64,000 nt of DNA from Paramoeba atlantica (taxonomy: Eukaryota > Discosea): the NCBI GenBank assembly GCA_977017575.1, contig CDRNVI010000016.1, forward strand, positions 456,165 to 520,164, given 5' to 3'. Below, in pieces: positions 45,735 to 54,906 of the stretch (position 1 is its first letter; each line of letters opens with the position of its first letter). A program made the translations under genes and the position numbers. The notes below the pieces were generated by a model, which had not been told where the DNA came from, made no database searches, and saw only the letters and a list, made by a program, of their open reading frames with translations.

Positions 45735-47669
45735 ATGATGCAACGGGATCTTGCTGTTTCCCGGGACTCTTCCACGAGTTTGGAGTTACAGAACAATGAT
45801 GTTTATCTGAATCATATCGTGCATACGAAGGAACAACCCGAAGAGGGTAGACGACGCGAACTCGTACTCGTAAAAATCGACCACCTCCTTAAAGAGTGGG
45901 TAAGGCGAGAAGTGATTAAGAAAGGTAAAGGCAAACTCGCGGCGCAGGAAGCAGGAGGCCGCATGTTCACCTCTGGGAGTTACCGCATGGGGGTACATGG
46001 CCCAGGCAGTGACATTGACGTCATTCTAGTCGTGCCACAGTTCATCACCTCTGCTGACTTCTTTGAAAGTCTCTATGCGATCCTCAAAGCCCACCCGGAC
46101 ACATCGGAGATTCGCCGCACCCCCGGGGCGCGCCAGCCCATCATGTCGCTTACATTCATGCAGATCTGTCTGGATATGCAACTCGCGACGCTCCGACAGA
46201 GTAGCGTTCCCTCGAATATTGATATATGCGCTGTAGGGACACTACGAGGGTTGGACCCCACAACGCGTCGCACCCTCTCCGGACCGGCCGTCGCGGAATG
46301 TGTTCTGCGTGCGGTGCCCCAAGTTCGGACCTTCCGGGAGTGCCTCCGTGGGGTGAAGCTGTGGGCCACCGCGCGCGGGGTAACGAGCAGCCGGATGGCC
46401 TACATGGGCGGGGTCGCGCTCGCGATTCTGGTCGCCCGGGTGTGTCAGCTCTACCCGAATCTGTGCTCCGCAGGGCTGCTGCATAAATTTTTCTCCATGT
46501 ACTCAGGGTGGTTCCGCGCCGACACCACGCAGCACCGCAATCAGCCGATTTATCTCACTGCGAGTTTGACGGTGAGTGAACCGGAATTACGGAATATCAG
46601 TTGGGATAGCGCAAGTAAGATGCGTGATGCCGGCGACATTCTGCCTATTATTACCCCCGCGGTGCCTTATCAAAACACATGTGCCCAGGTTAGTCGCTCC
46701 ACATTGCGGATCATTTGTGAAGAATTCGTTCGGGGGGCAAATATTTTGGATCGTGGCATGCAAGAAGCACAAAACGCTGCTACAAGTGATTTGTCAGCCA
46801 AACAGATATACGAAGCATCGTTCAAAGAGCTATGTCTCGACACAGAATTTTTTGCTCGCTACCCGTATTTCTTATCCGTCAACGTCAGTTCTGCGGATAT
46901 GCAAGACTTTAAAGATTATGAATCTGGAGTTGAAAGTCGTATGGGTGTTCTTTTACGATCACTGGAGAAGAACAATGCTGACCTAACCTGTCACCTGATG
47001 CCTCGGATGTTCATGCATCCCGAAGCGGAACCTCCCGAGCTGGCAACAGGGGCAGACAGACCGAACACCACTAAAATATACACAGCTTGCATATTTATAG
47101 GATTTTTAGTGGAACAAAAAAATGCCCAAATCGATATTCGAAAGGCGATTCAGGACTTCAAAGACAGTCTAAATAGCCTTGTGGAATCGATGAAGGCGGG
47201 AAACAATACGAAGTTAGTACTACTTCCACAAAAGAAGATTCCCACTTGGATTATCACAGAGGAAGAAAGAAGGAAGCTTCGTCATCAGTACAAGACACAA
47301 TCCAAACCTATCGTTTTGCCAATCGAAAATATAGAAAAAAACGGAACTGACTCTGCCACCGGTCATGAAGAAGTTTCGTCCAAACGAATGAAGGTTTCTC
47401 ATGTGGAACGAATGAAAGAGGACAAAGTGGTCACCGAAAATGAATCAGAATCTCTTAAAGCAAGACGAAATTCTGATATGCTTACGCCTGAGAACAAAAT
47501 CGTAAAAGAAAATGAATCAGAAACTCTTCAACGAAGAGAAGAACCAGACGTGCCTACCCCTGAATACCCTGAGAAACCAATAAGCAAGGAAGTAGAGGAA
47601 CCTGAAAGTCTTCCAGGCACAATGAGCGACCAAGAAATTGAAGACGTGTTGGCATCAATGTACAATTGA
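45735..47669 (+). CDS. PAP1: Canonical nuclear poly(A) polymerase
   Basis: This is a 644-residue protein. The nucleotidyltransferase motif FTSGSYRMGVHGPGSDIDVI (about residues 77-96) supplies two catalytic Asp; the third is in ICLDMQLATL (about 146). FRECLRGVKLWATARGV, YMGGVALAILVARVCQLYPN and PYQNTCAQVSRSTLRIICEE match the central and RNA-binding parts of yeast Pap1 and vertebrate PAP, so this is the canonical enzyme rather than Trf4 or a mitochondrial type. It adds poly(A) tails after CPSF cleavage. The tail is charged, with KRMKVSHVERMKEDK (possible NLS) and two imperfect repeats around ENESESL/ENESETL. In trypanosomatids the PAP gene is one of very few with a cis intron; here the frame is continuous. 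About 46,080-46,560 is much more GC-rich than the flanks. Confidence 0.95.
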   Translation: MMQRDLAVSRDSSTSLELQNNDVYLNHIVHTKEQPEEGRRRELVLVKIDHLLKEWVRREVIKKGKGKLAAQEAGGRMFTSGSYRMGVHGPGSDIDVILVVPQFITSADFFESLYAILKAHPDTSEIRRTPGARQPIMSLTFMQICLDMQLATLRQSSVPSNIDICAVGTLRGLDPTTRRTLSGPAVAECVLRAVPQVRTFRECLRGVKLWATARGVTSSRMAYMGGVALAILVARVCQLYPNLCSAGLLHKFFSMYSGWFRADTTQHRNQPIYLTASLTVSEPELRNISWDSASKMRDAGDILPIITPAVPYQNTCAQVSRSTLRIICEEFVRGANILDRGMQEAQNAATSDLSAKQIYEASFKELCLDTEFFARYPYFLSVNVSSADMQDFKDYESGVESRMGVLLRSLEKNNADLTCHLMPRMFMHPEAEPPELATGADRPNTTKIYTACIFIGFLVEQKNAQIDIRKAIQDFKDSLNSLVESMKAGNNTKLVLLPQKKIPTWIITEEERRKLRHQYKTQSKPIVLPIENIEKNGTDSATGHEEVSSKRMKVSHVERMKEDKVVTENESESLKARRNSDMLTPENKIVKENESETLQRREEPDVPTPEYPEKPISKEVEEPESLPGTMSDQEIEDVLASMYN

Positions 47670-48030
47670 AACAATTCTTATTTGTGCCTTTGATCCATAC
47701 TTAATGGTTTCCTTCTTATGCGTGAAGGAACATATTTTGAGATGAGCTACCGAGGCTCCTTCTTCACAAGTGTGGAACTCCCTACTTCAGTGTCATCGAT
47801 GATGCTATTTTTTACAAACACATTTCTGATGATTGAATACGGGCACGTATAATCGCAGGATTCATGCTTTCTATACATTTGAAGTATGTAGTAGGGGTCC
47901 TTTAGTTTAAAAATAAATAAAGAAAAACAAATTAAAAAAAAAAACATTTAGTTTAGATGTCTATTTTAATTCTATTTCCATCCGCCCAAACTTATCACAG
48001 CCTTTTTAACAATGACGAAGGCATACAGCG
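47670..48030. other. Intergenic region, 361 bp
   Basis: No gene is seen. An A-rich run (taaataaagaaaaacaaatt, then ten or more A) lies at about 47910-47945. An out-of-frame ATG at 48012 opens a 25-codon frame overlapping the next gene's start. Confidence 0.45.
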
Positions 48031-48753
48031 ATGAACACGCAAACACTCGACCAAATACGACCGAACGCAACTTTTTGGCGTGGGAGTAGGCTTTTCTTAT
48101 CGCATGCAGCTCGTTCTGTTACACCTTCCACTTGGACATTTTACTATTTTGTTTTACATCTGGAAGTACACACAGATAGAAAGAACATCGGGGAAGAATT
48201 CGACATAAGTAGATCATTAGTTCTTCCCGAAGATATAAGACAAAAGATTAAAATCATGCTTCAATTTTGTCTACGCAGCAGTATCGAGGGATATTTTCAA
48301 GCGTTGAAATATAGATGCAAGGATGGCGCCCGGTATGGCGTTCAATACGTGATTTACCCCAGACAGTCGAGCCACACAGGCCGCGTTTCTGGTCTTTCAC
48401 ATGCGGAAAGCGGTGTTTTAATCGCTATTACCAGTAAGGAAACATCTTCTATTATTCCAACATTAAGCAATGCACTTCAAATTCCGATTCGTGAAGTTGA
48501 AACAGAGATGCCTGCTGCCATCGCGGATGTTTTACCGGAATTAACATGGCGTGATGTTGTTCGAAGCGTACGTATTCTACGCAGTGTTGGGAAATCATTG
48601 CGACTATTGGTGATTAAATTGGATGCTTCATTGTCGCCAAGAACAAAATTAAAAAATAAGAATGTGTTGGTCAATGTCCCACCTATATTTCGTGTAGTTC
48701 AGGACGAGGAGTATTCCTATGCAAATGCACATGCTTTATTTTCCAACATTTAG
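48031..48753 (+). CDS. tRNA-splicing endonuclease catalytic subunit (TSEN2/TSEN34 type)
   Basis: This is a 240-residue protein. The C-terminal domain shows the three catalytic positions of the tRNA intron endonuclease fold: Tyr in RYGVQYVIYP (about residues 101-110), His in LSHAESGVLIAI (about 123) and Lys in SVRILRSVGKSLRLLVI (about 187). The spacing and the VRSVRILRSVGKSL helix match the Sen2/Sen34 family. It would cut introns out of pre-tRNA at the 5' or 3' site as part of a heterotetramer. The domain between His and Lys is longer than usual, with an acidic insertion. No tRNA gene is in the window. Start: ATG 48031, just after catacag; the out-of-frame ATG at 48012 is not used by this protein. 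Confidence 0.65.
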   Translation: MNTQTLDQIRPNATFWRGSRLFLSHAARSVTPSTWTFYYFVLHLEVHTDRKNIGEEFDISRSLVLPEDIRQKIKIMLQFCLRSSIEGYFQALKYRCKDGARYGVQYVIYPRQSSHTGRVSGLSHAESGVLIAITSKETSSIIPTLSNALQIPIREVETEMPAAIADVLPELTWRDVVRSVRILRSVGKSLRLLVIKLDASLSPRTKLKNKNVLVNVPPIFRVVQDEEYSYANAHALFSNI

Positions 48754-48939
48754 TGTCTACTATACTGTTTATGATTGTTTTCAAAAGCAAAACGATTTCT
48801 TTCTATAAAAATGAAACTAAAAAGCGATTCTCTTCAACGAGTATTACACTTGAATACCTAAATGGTATCACTGTCGTTCCGCATGGGTATATTCCCAGAA
48901 ATCTTTCAACATTATTTTTCTACGCTTCTTAACTTTTAA

Positions 48940-49575
48940 ATGTCCTTCCGCAGTCAGGTTTTTTCGCTATGGTACGTCGTGTCACTGGTGTGTACTTTGT
49001 ACTTATACACCCTCAACATTGCTCTACCAGTGTCAGGAGGGTATCCCGCGTACTGCCTTCCTCCGGCCTCGTACGGTAACCGGTCCCGCGCGGCTCCCGT
49101 GTCTGCATACTGTCAGCGCCATAAACAGCTCTACTCCGCGGTCGCACCCTACACGGGTTTAAGCTCTAGGGATCTGAGCGAGGACCTGCGACGTGTTGAC
49201 AAGACAACGCTAACTCTTTCTCTCTCCCCTCCCAATTGGTACATTGCGCTCTGCGCCGTACACACCGTATGCATGGCGTGCAGCATTGTTTTTCTCCTCC
49301 TCAGTTTGCTCTCCAGCTTCCTTGGTCGGGTTTTTAAGCCTGTGGCGAATCTGGCGGCGCTTGTGATGATGGTACTCCCGATTGTGTGGTATCAGCTCTC
49401 TGCGGTCAGTGGACTGCAGACGCGTACGGCTACTGCTTTGTTGCAATCCTATTTCTCCTCTTCTATCGGCGCGAAGCTTATTCTCTCTGTGTTTTCCCTT
49501 CCTATGCTGCAGCTTGCCTACGCAAGCACACTGTCTTCTGTCAAAGGTCGTCGAAAAGGCTCGAAGAGAGCTTAG
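48940..49575 (+). CDS. Four-span membrane protein of unknown family
   Basis: This is a 211-residue protein. The first span is at about residues 8-32 (FSLWYVVSLVCTLYLYTLNIAL). It is followed by a loop of about 70 residues with two Cys and one NRS site, then spans at about 98-125 (YIALCAVHTVCMACSIVFLL), 130-150 (VANLAALVMMVLPIVWY) and 172-195 (GAKLILSVFSLPMLQLAYAS). The tail is basic (KGRRKGSKRA). A large loop between spans 1 and 2 is the layout of SUR7/PalI and claudin-like proteins; no signature decides. The coding region is more GC-rich than its flanks. Upstream, a T-rich tract precedes the ATG. Confidence 0.6.
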   Translation: MSFRSQVFSLWYVVSLVCTLYLYTLNIALPVSGGYPAYCLPPASYGNRSRAAPVSAYCQRHKQLYSAVAPYTGLSSRDLSEDLRRVDKTTLTLSLSPPNWYIALCAVHTVCMACSIVFLLLSLLSSFLGRVFKPVANLAALVMMVLPIVWYQLSAVSGLQTRTATALLQSYFSSSIGAKLILSVFSLPMLQLAYASTLSSVKGRRKGSKRA

Positions 49576-49970
49576 TGGGAAGTCTTATTCTTCGTTTGAG
49601 ATAGTACAGTTTTGATTTCGAAGTTTTATTGGAATAATGATTCATGACCAATTGAGACAGTTTTTACAAGCTATTTAATTAAACGGAAAAAATCTTTCTG
49701 GAGACAAATGAATACCTCAGCGATACGAAGTTATGGGCGCGAGTTTTTGTTGGAGGAAAGTTAGATTAGTTTTATTGATGAGATCCTTCGGTTCGCATAG
49801 AATATCGAGGTTTACACGTTAGCAATCATACCGAAAATATGTACGTTGGTCGATACGTGCAACTGTAATGCACGTTAGACAGCATCTCAAAATTTTTTAC
49901 TTTTTTTATTATTGTGAGGCAATCCGCGCATTTTTGCTCTTAGTGACCTTTACTCTGTTTCGTTTCAATA
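49576..49970. other. Intergenic region, 395 bp
   Basis: No gene is seen. It ends in a clear acceptor: ttttttattattgtgaggca at about 49904-49923 and tttttgctcttag ending at 49943, 27 nt before the CLPTM1 ATG. Confidence 0.5.
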
Positions 49971-51818
49971 ATGGTACAAGAAACTAGCCCTGAGTCACAG
50001 CAGTCGGTAGTGGGACAGCAAATTTTTTATTTGGTCCTCCTCTATTTCGCCATAAACTATGGATCTGGGTCTTCGAGTAAGTCTCAAAAAGTAGCCCCAC
50101 GAAGTACGCAAGGAAAGTCTCTTTGGTCTGTTGGAGAAAAGGCATCCATGTACATTTTTCTCTCTCCTTCTGAGCAGCTTCACCTGGTGAATGAAACAAA
50201 AACGAATAGCACCAAGTTTTTACGTACGAGTTCGTCGGTTACGCTGTCAAATGCAACCTGGTCATTTCAAAACATCACATTCGACTTTTCAACAGGTAAT
50301 GAGCTAAATTTGCATCTTGAGGATGTGGAAAATCATTTGGGCTTTCGGATGGATGAAAATATACTTGAATCGTACTTTTTGCATGTTTTGTACACCCGCA
50401 GGGGATACATCCCAAGAAGTTTTGAAACTTCTGATCGGTCTGTAGTGTATTTACGGCAGCCCCTCATTCACTACAAAGAGTCTGTTGCGAAGCCGACACA
50501 CTCATTACTTGGGGAGGAGCTAGAAGGTGCTACATCGAAGCTTTCTGAGCTAAGATCCCGTAAATGGACAACAACGAAGGGAAATACAACTCTAGCCGCT
50601 CACTGGAAGCCTACAATAGCATGCTGTCCGGTTGTTGATGATGCGGACCATACTGAAACAACCACAGATATGATAGTGCCCTTCATTACACAAACACCTG
50701 ATAAATCCTTCTACTATCCGATTCTTTATCCGAATGCTCTGTGGGACCGACAGAGTGAGTACACACGGCTAGACACCAGGGAAAAGGACAACCCTTTGTC
50801 CCTTTCGGTTTCAATTTATCCTATTAGCTTCACTCGCTTCACCCTCTTAGAGAACATGCTACTTGGGCTGGAGGGACAAAAGTCATGGGGAATCACACAG
50901 CAAGAAGTTGACGATATGAAAAGTATATTTACCGACACAAATCCCTATTTTCTTGCACTCACCATTGTGGTAAGCCTTCTCCACATGTTCTTTGAATATC
51001 TGGCCTTTAAGAACGACATCTCGTTCTGGAAAGACCGGGAAGATTTTACTGGACTCTCCGTACGTACGTTGTGTGTCAACGCGTACTTTCAGCTTATCAT
51101 TACACTTTACTTGTGGGATAATGACACCTCCTGGACTGTGCTACTTCCCAGTATTGTGGGTTTACTGATCGAGATATGGAAATTGCGAAAGCTTATTCGT
51201 GTACGGCCCAAACAACGCGGTTGGCTGCCCTTCCGTTTTGAACTCGTGGAGGAATACGGCAGTACGAAGACGAATACAATCGACGACCAGGCGACAAGAA
51301 TATTGGGGTACATTTTAGTCCCTGCTTTGCTGGCCTACGCCACGCACTGCGCATTGTATGAAAAATACACTGGGTGGTACTCTTTTGCGATTCAGACGCA
51401 GGTAAGCTTTATTTACGCCGCGGGATTTGTGCTCATGACCCCGCAGCTTTTCATTAATTACAAATTAAAAAGTGTAGCCCACTTGCCATGGCGCACATTT
51501 GTATACAAAGCTCTGAACACGGTAGTGGACGATTTTTTTGCGTTTATCATCAAGATGCCGTGGCTCCACCGACTGGCATGCTTTCGGGATGATCTAGTGT
51601 TCTTAGTGCTCTTGTACCAAAAGTGGATTTACCCCGTGGACTACGCGAGAGCCAATGAATTTGGACAAGTTGGAGAAAAAATGGAAGAATTGAAAACAGA
51701 TGAGGAGCACACCAAAACAAATCTCGGCAGAACTAGCATAGAATCGATTACAGAGGCACAAGAAAACGTACGCGAATCGGACGTAAAGTCGAGTAGTGAT
51801 TCGGAAAATAGTGAATAA
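49971..51818 (+). CDS. CLPTM1: CLPTM1-family multispan membrane protein
   Basis: This is a 615-residue protein, the usual length. One hydrophobic segment is near the N-terminus (IFYLVLLYFAINYG). A long lumenal domain with N-glycosylation sites follows. The conserved C-terminal membrane half reads PYFLALTIVVSLLHMFFEYL, AFKNDISFWKDRE, SVRTLCVNAYFQLIITLYL, KLRKLIRVRPKQRGWLP, GWYSFAIQTQVSFIYAAGFV and PQLFINYKLKSVAHLPWR, which match the CLPTM1 family signature closely. In animals the family acts in the ER/Golgi (receptor assembly and trafficking; CLPTM1L as a lipid scramblase). The cytosolic tail is acidic and Ser-rich (SDVKSSSDSENSE). Confidence 0.93.
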   Translation: MVQETSPESQQSVVGQQIFYLVLLYFAINYGSGSSSKSQKVAPRSTQGKSLWSVGEKASMYIFLSPSEQLHLVNETKTNSTKFLRTSSSVTLSNATWSFQNITFDFSTGNELNLHLEDVENHLGFRMDENILESYFLHVLYTRRGYIPRSFETSDRSVVYLRQPLIHYKESVAKPTHSLLGEELEGATSKLSELRSRKWTTTKGNTTLAAHWKPTIACCPVVDDADHTETTTDMIVPFITQTPDKSFYYPILYPNALWDRQSEYTRLDTREKDNPLSLSVSIYPISFTRFTLLENMLLGLEGQKSWGITQQEVDDMKSIFTDTNPYFLALTIVVSLLHMFFEYLAFKNDISFWKDREDFTGLSVRTLCVNAYFQLIITLYLWDNDTSWTVLLPSIVGLLIEIWKLRKLIRVRPKQRGWLPFRFELVEEYGSTKTNTIDDQATRILGYILVPALLAYATHCALYEKYTGWYSFAIQTQVSFIYAAGFVLMTPQLFINYKLKSVAHLPWRTFVYKALNTVVDDFFAFIIKMPWLHRLACFRDDLVFLVLLYQKWIYPVDYARANEFGQVGEKMEELKTDEEHTKTNLGRTSIESITEAQENVRESDVKSSSDSENSE

Positions 51819-52098
51819 GATGCCACTTGCCCTAATATGTACACTATGTATTGCAATATGAGTAGCAATGTTGAAAAACGGAATAGGAGTTTACTAAGTA
51901 TAAAAAATTTGGGCGGCCTACTACTCATACGACAATGTTGAATTCGTGAAAACCTGAGAGTGAATTTGTGTAATTATTACCCAATTTAGTATTATTACTA
52001 ATAGTGAATGTATGATACTTAAGAAATTAAGGTGACCGAAAACATTGAAACCCCAACTGACCTCTTTATGACACCTTTTTTCCTATTGTTTATAGAGG

Positions 52099-52599
52099 AT
52101 GTTGCAATACTCTAGGGTGCAGCTTCGTCCGACAAAAGATACCCGTTCCTCTTGTATGCGTGTCCGCAGATTCACCTACATGAAAACGCCACGATATGAA
52201 AGTCAGCGTTTCGGCTCACGTGCCTGCCGGATTCGCCAACCAGCGCCCAGTATTAAAGGAAGCACTGGATTGCAACACTTACGTGATCCAGGGACGAAAC
52301 AGCGTATTCTCGCGATCTATGATGCCCAGGAGTTCAGTCGTCGAGAGTGGAAAGCGAGGGATTTCGACGTCTACGAGATGCCTTTTGATTTATCTCCAGA
52401 GGAACTGCAGTGTGTGGTGCCGGAGCCTTATACGGAGTGCACTCAGCGCTCCATCAAGGACGGGATTGGGATCAAAGGGCGTGTATTTGAGCGAGAGCGA
52501 GTGGCTCCGTTTCTTTTTCCAGGACAACAAATCCCTCAGCCACCTTCACCCAAGTTTACAACTCAATACACCGTAGAAAAACTATTTGGTCCAGCTTGA
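52099..52599 (+). CDS. Small basic protein, possibly mitochondrial
   Basis: This is a 166-residue protein. The N-terminal 55 residues are rich in Arg, Ser and Tyr with almost no acids (MLQYSRVQLRPTKDTRSSCM, RVRRFTYMKTPRYESQRFGS), like an import sequence. The rest contains no membrane span or known motif and has a Pro-rich end (PFLFPGQQIPQPPSPKF). The composition and size would fit a mitoribosomal or respiratory accessory protein, but this is inference. A clean acceptor, ctattgtttatag, ends 3 nt before the ATG. Confidence 0.55.
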   Translation: MLQYSRVQLRPTKDTRSSCMRVRRFTYMKTPRYESQRFGSRACRIRQPAPSIKGSTGLQHLRDPGTKQRILAIYDAQEFSRREWKARDFDVYEMPFDLSPEELQCVVPEPYTECTQRSIKDGIGIKGRVFERERVAPFLFPGQQIPQPPSPKFTTQYTVEKLFGPA

Positions 52600-52837
52600 G
52601 ACTATTCTGACGTGTTTGTTGTAAGATCGGATGTTGTTGTGTATAATGAGGTTCTGAGTATAGATAAATACATTTAAGATGTACATTCTAGATTCGTAAT
52701 ACCTGGATCAATAAAATCAAATCGAAAAACCAACATCCTTATCATTATGATCCTTGACATTACATTTACCGTTTTTATATCCATTTCCAACATTTTTTTC
52801 AGTACGTCACCTTTCCTACTAAGGTGTTTTTATTTAG

Positions 52838-53431
52838 ATGATTCTATTATTTCAGTTCTTGCTGGCCGCAGTGCTTTGTACTGGTGTAAGCGCAAAGGAA
52901 AAGCGTTTTGATGCGGAGATTACGGACAAAGTTTTCCTTGACATACAGATTGGAGATCGACGTGTACGTCGTATCACCATCGGCCTCTTTGGAAAGGAGG
53001 TTCCAAAAACGGTAGAAAATTTCAAGCAGCTGTGTAATCATACTCAAGGCTATGGATATCGAAACTCCATTTTTCATCGCGTCATTAAAAAGTTTATGAT
53101 TCAAGGAGGTGATTTTACGCACAACGATGGTACTGGTGGATACTCTATATATGGAGAGAGCTTCAAGGATGAGAATTTCAACATAAGCCACTTTAAAGGT
53201 TGCCTGTCTATGGCGAATGCAGGAGCTAACACTAACGGGTCGCAGTTTATCATTGCCACGACGGAAACCTACTGGTTGAACGGGCAACACGTTGTATTTG
53301 GAAAGGTACTAGAAGGATTTGGGCTAGTGAAGGACATTGCTAGACTGAAAACTCTGCCTGGTGACCGACCCGAAGATGAAGACGCAAGGATCGTAGATTG
53401 TGGAATCCTGGAAGAAGGACTTCGTTCGTGA
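52838..53431 (+). CDS. Secretory cyclophilin (copy 1), peptidyl-prolyl isomerase
   Basis: This is a 197-residue protein. A signal peptide (MILLFQFLLAAVLCTGVSA) precedes a cyclophilin B-type domain. Active-site positions (human CypA numbering): Arg55 in [15 protein letters not shown], with Phe60, Met61 and Gln63, are kept; Trp121 and His126 in YWLNGQHVVFG are kept. The position of Phe113 is Ile (SQFII instead of SQFFI), which may lower activity. It catalyses proline isomerisation during folding in the ER; no KDEL-type retention signal is at the C-terminus (EEGLRS). It is the first of two tandem paralogues 430 bp apart. tttttatttag ends right at the ATG; an earlier AG is at 52801. Confidence 0.93.
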   Translation: MILLFQFLLAAVLCTGVSAKEKRFDAEITDKVFLDIQIGDRRVRRITIGLFGKEVPKTVENFKQLCNHTQGYGYRNSIFHRVIKKFMIQGGDFTHNDGTGGYSIYGESFKDENFNISHFKGCLSMANAGANTNGSQFIIATTETYWLNGQHVVFGKVLEGFGLVKDIARLKTLPGDRPEDEDARIVDCGILEEGLRS

Positions 53432-53864
53432 GTTGTTGTCGAGTTCCCCTCATAATGAAAAGAATGATTTTCTCTGCGGATCTACCTCTCTATATTTTAA
53501 TGGACCTGAATCTGGTGTGCAAGTTCCAAAAATTGTAAATTTAAAGATATTCATAGTACATTACACTTGAAATATATTTGAATAAATTTTGCTAGGTTTA
53601 TACGGTAAAAACAAGGTGTCTTTGTTGCAACATTTGTCTTTGCAATTATGAATGAGTTGTTTACACCTTATACATGGGAGACCAAAAATCAACACTTGTC
53701 CCTACACTATCCCTCGCATTCATATTATCAACAGTACATACAGGTAAATCAGAGTACTTGTGCGTAGAACGTAGTGTAATTAAAGTGCAGTATGGGCACT
53801 TCTCTTGTTATCATTATGCTCTGCGTAAATCTCATCGTCTAGTCTTATTTCTTTAACTTGGACG
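53432..53864. other. Intergenic region between the two cyclophilins, 433 bp
   Basis: No gene is seen. A short frame at 53674-53856 shows a hydrophobic N-terminus but no family resemblance. A pyrimidine-rich run (ctagtcttatttctttaact) lies just before the second ATG. Confidence 0.45.
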
Positions 53865-54443
53865 ATGCTCAAATTTTATCTGTTATGTTTGTCTCTCATT
53901 TTGGGAGCTAGCCCTGCACGTACCGCCGAGAAGCGTACTGACGCTGAAGTAACGGACCGCGTATTTTTCAATGTTAAAGTAGGAGAAAAGGAACCAAAGA
54001 AAATTGTTATCGGTTTATTTGGAAAGGAGGTCCCGAAAACAACGGAGAATTTTAAGCAACTTGCGGCTGGAAGTCAAGGTTTCGGCTACAAAGGATCGGT
54101 CATTCACCGCGTAATCAAAGATTTTATGATTCAAGGGGGCGATTTTACCAATTTTGACGGCACAGGGGGGAAGTCCATCTACGGAGACAAATTCAAGGAC
54201 GAGAATTTTAATATCAGCCACTCACCCGGATGTTTGTCAATGGCCAACGCAGGCCCGAACACCAATGGATCCCAATTCTTCATTGCCACCGCAGAGACTT
54301 CCTGGTTAGATGGCCGACACGTCGTTTTCGGGAAAGTTGTCGAGGGTATGGATGTGGTTCGAGAAATTGAGGGCACGAAAACTGGACCTCGTGATAAGCC
54401 TAAACAGGAAATTCGAGTAGTTGAATCTGGAATAGTGGAGTAG
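53865..54443 (+). CDS. Secretory cyclophilin (copy 2), peptidyl-prolyl isomerase
   Basis: This is a 192-residue protein. Signal peptide [20 protein letters not shown], then [15 protein letters not shown], the same junction as copy 1 (KEKRFDAEITDKVFL). The active site is fully canonical: [35 protein letters not shown], with Arg55, Phe60, Met61, Gln63, Phe113, Trp121 and His126 equivalents. It resembles animal cyclophilin B through [29 protein letters not shown]. No C-terminal retention signal. The two copies are clearly a local duplication. This copy is probably the one with full isomerase activity. GC content is higher than in copy 1. Confidence 0.95.
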   Translation: MLKFYLLCLSLILGASPARTAEKRTDAEVTDRVFFNVKVGEKEPKKIVIGLFGKEVPKTTENFKQLAAGSQGFGYKGSVIHRVIKDFMIQGGDFTNFDGTGGKSIYGDKFKDENFNISHSPGCLSMANAGPNTNGSQFFIATAETSWLDGRHVVFGKVVEGMDVVREIEGTKTGPRDKPKQEIRVVESGIVE

Positions 54444-54906
54444 AGACTGCTCGCCATGTGTTCTAAACAATGCAAGTGAGAAGCGTGTAGGTCGTAAAAG
54501 TGGCTTACCATGTATTATTCCCACTATACTATGCTACCATGTGGTATACACTATACCATTTACTATTAATACAACGTAACGTTTCTGTAATAAAAGTGTG
54601 AAATAGAGAAGCCACACAAAAAGGACGCATGAAAACAATTTAATTGGGAGTGCTCATAGTTAAGAAGTTTCTAGATTCTCTAGGAAGTCTAGACCCAGAT
54701 TTTTACAATTTTTGCTATCTTTAAAACACATTCGAACGATTTCTTGTTGTTTAACTTAGTGAACAGTCATTCCAAAGATATAGTCAGAAATCTAGTGAAC
54801 ACGTTTCGGGAATATTGCTTTACAGTCCAATTCGAGAAGAGTATTCTTTATGTTTGGAAAAAAATTTTATTTTCGAAACATTAGTTTTCTTTTGTGAAGC
54901 GCGTAC
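54444..54906. other. Intergenic region, 463 bp
   Basis: AT-rich with T runs. The repeated ccatgtattattcc/ccatgtggtatacactatac stretch near 54510-54560 is the only structure seen. A T-rich tract (tagttttcttttgtgaag) precedes the MAM33-like ATG. No gene. Confidence 0.45.
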
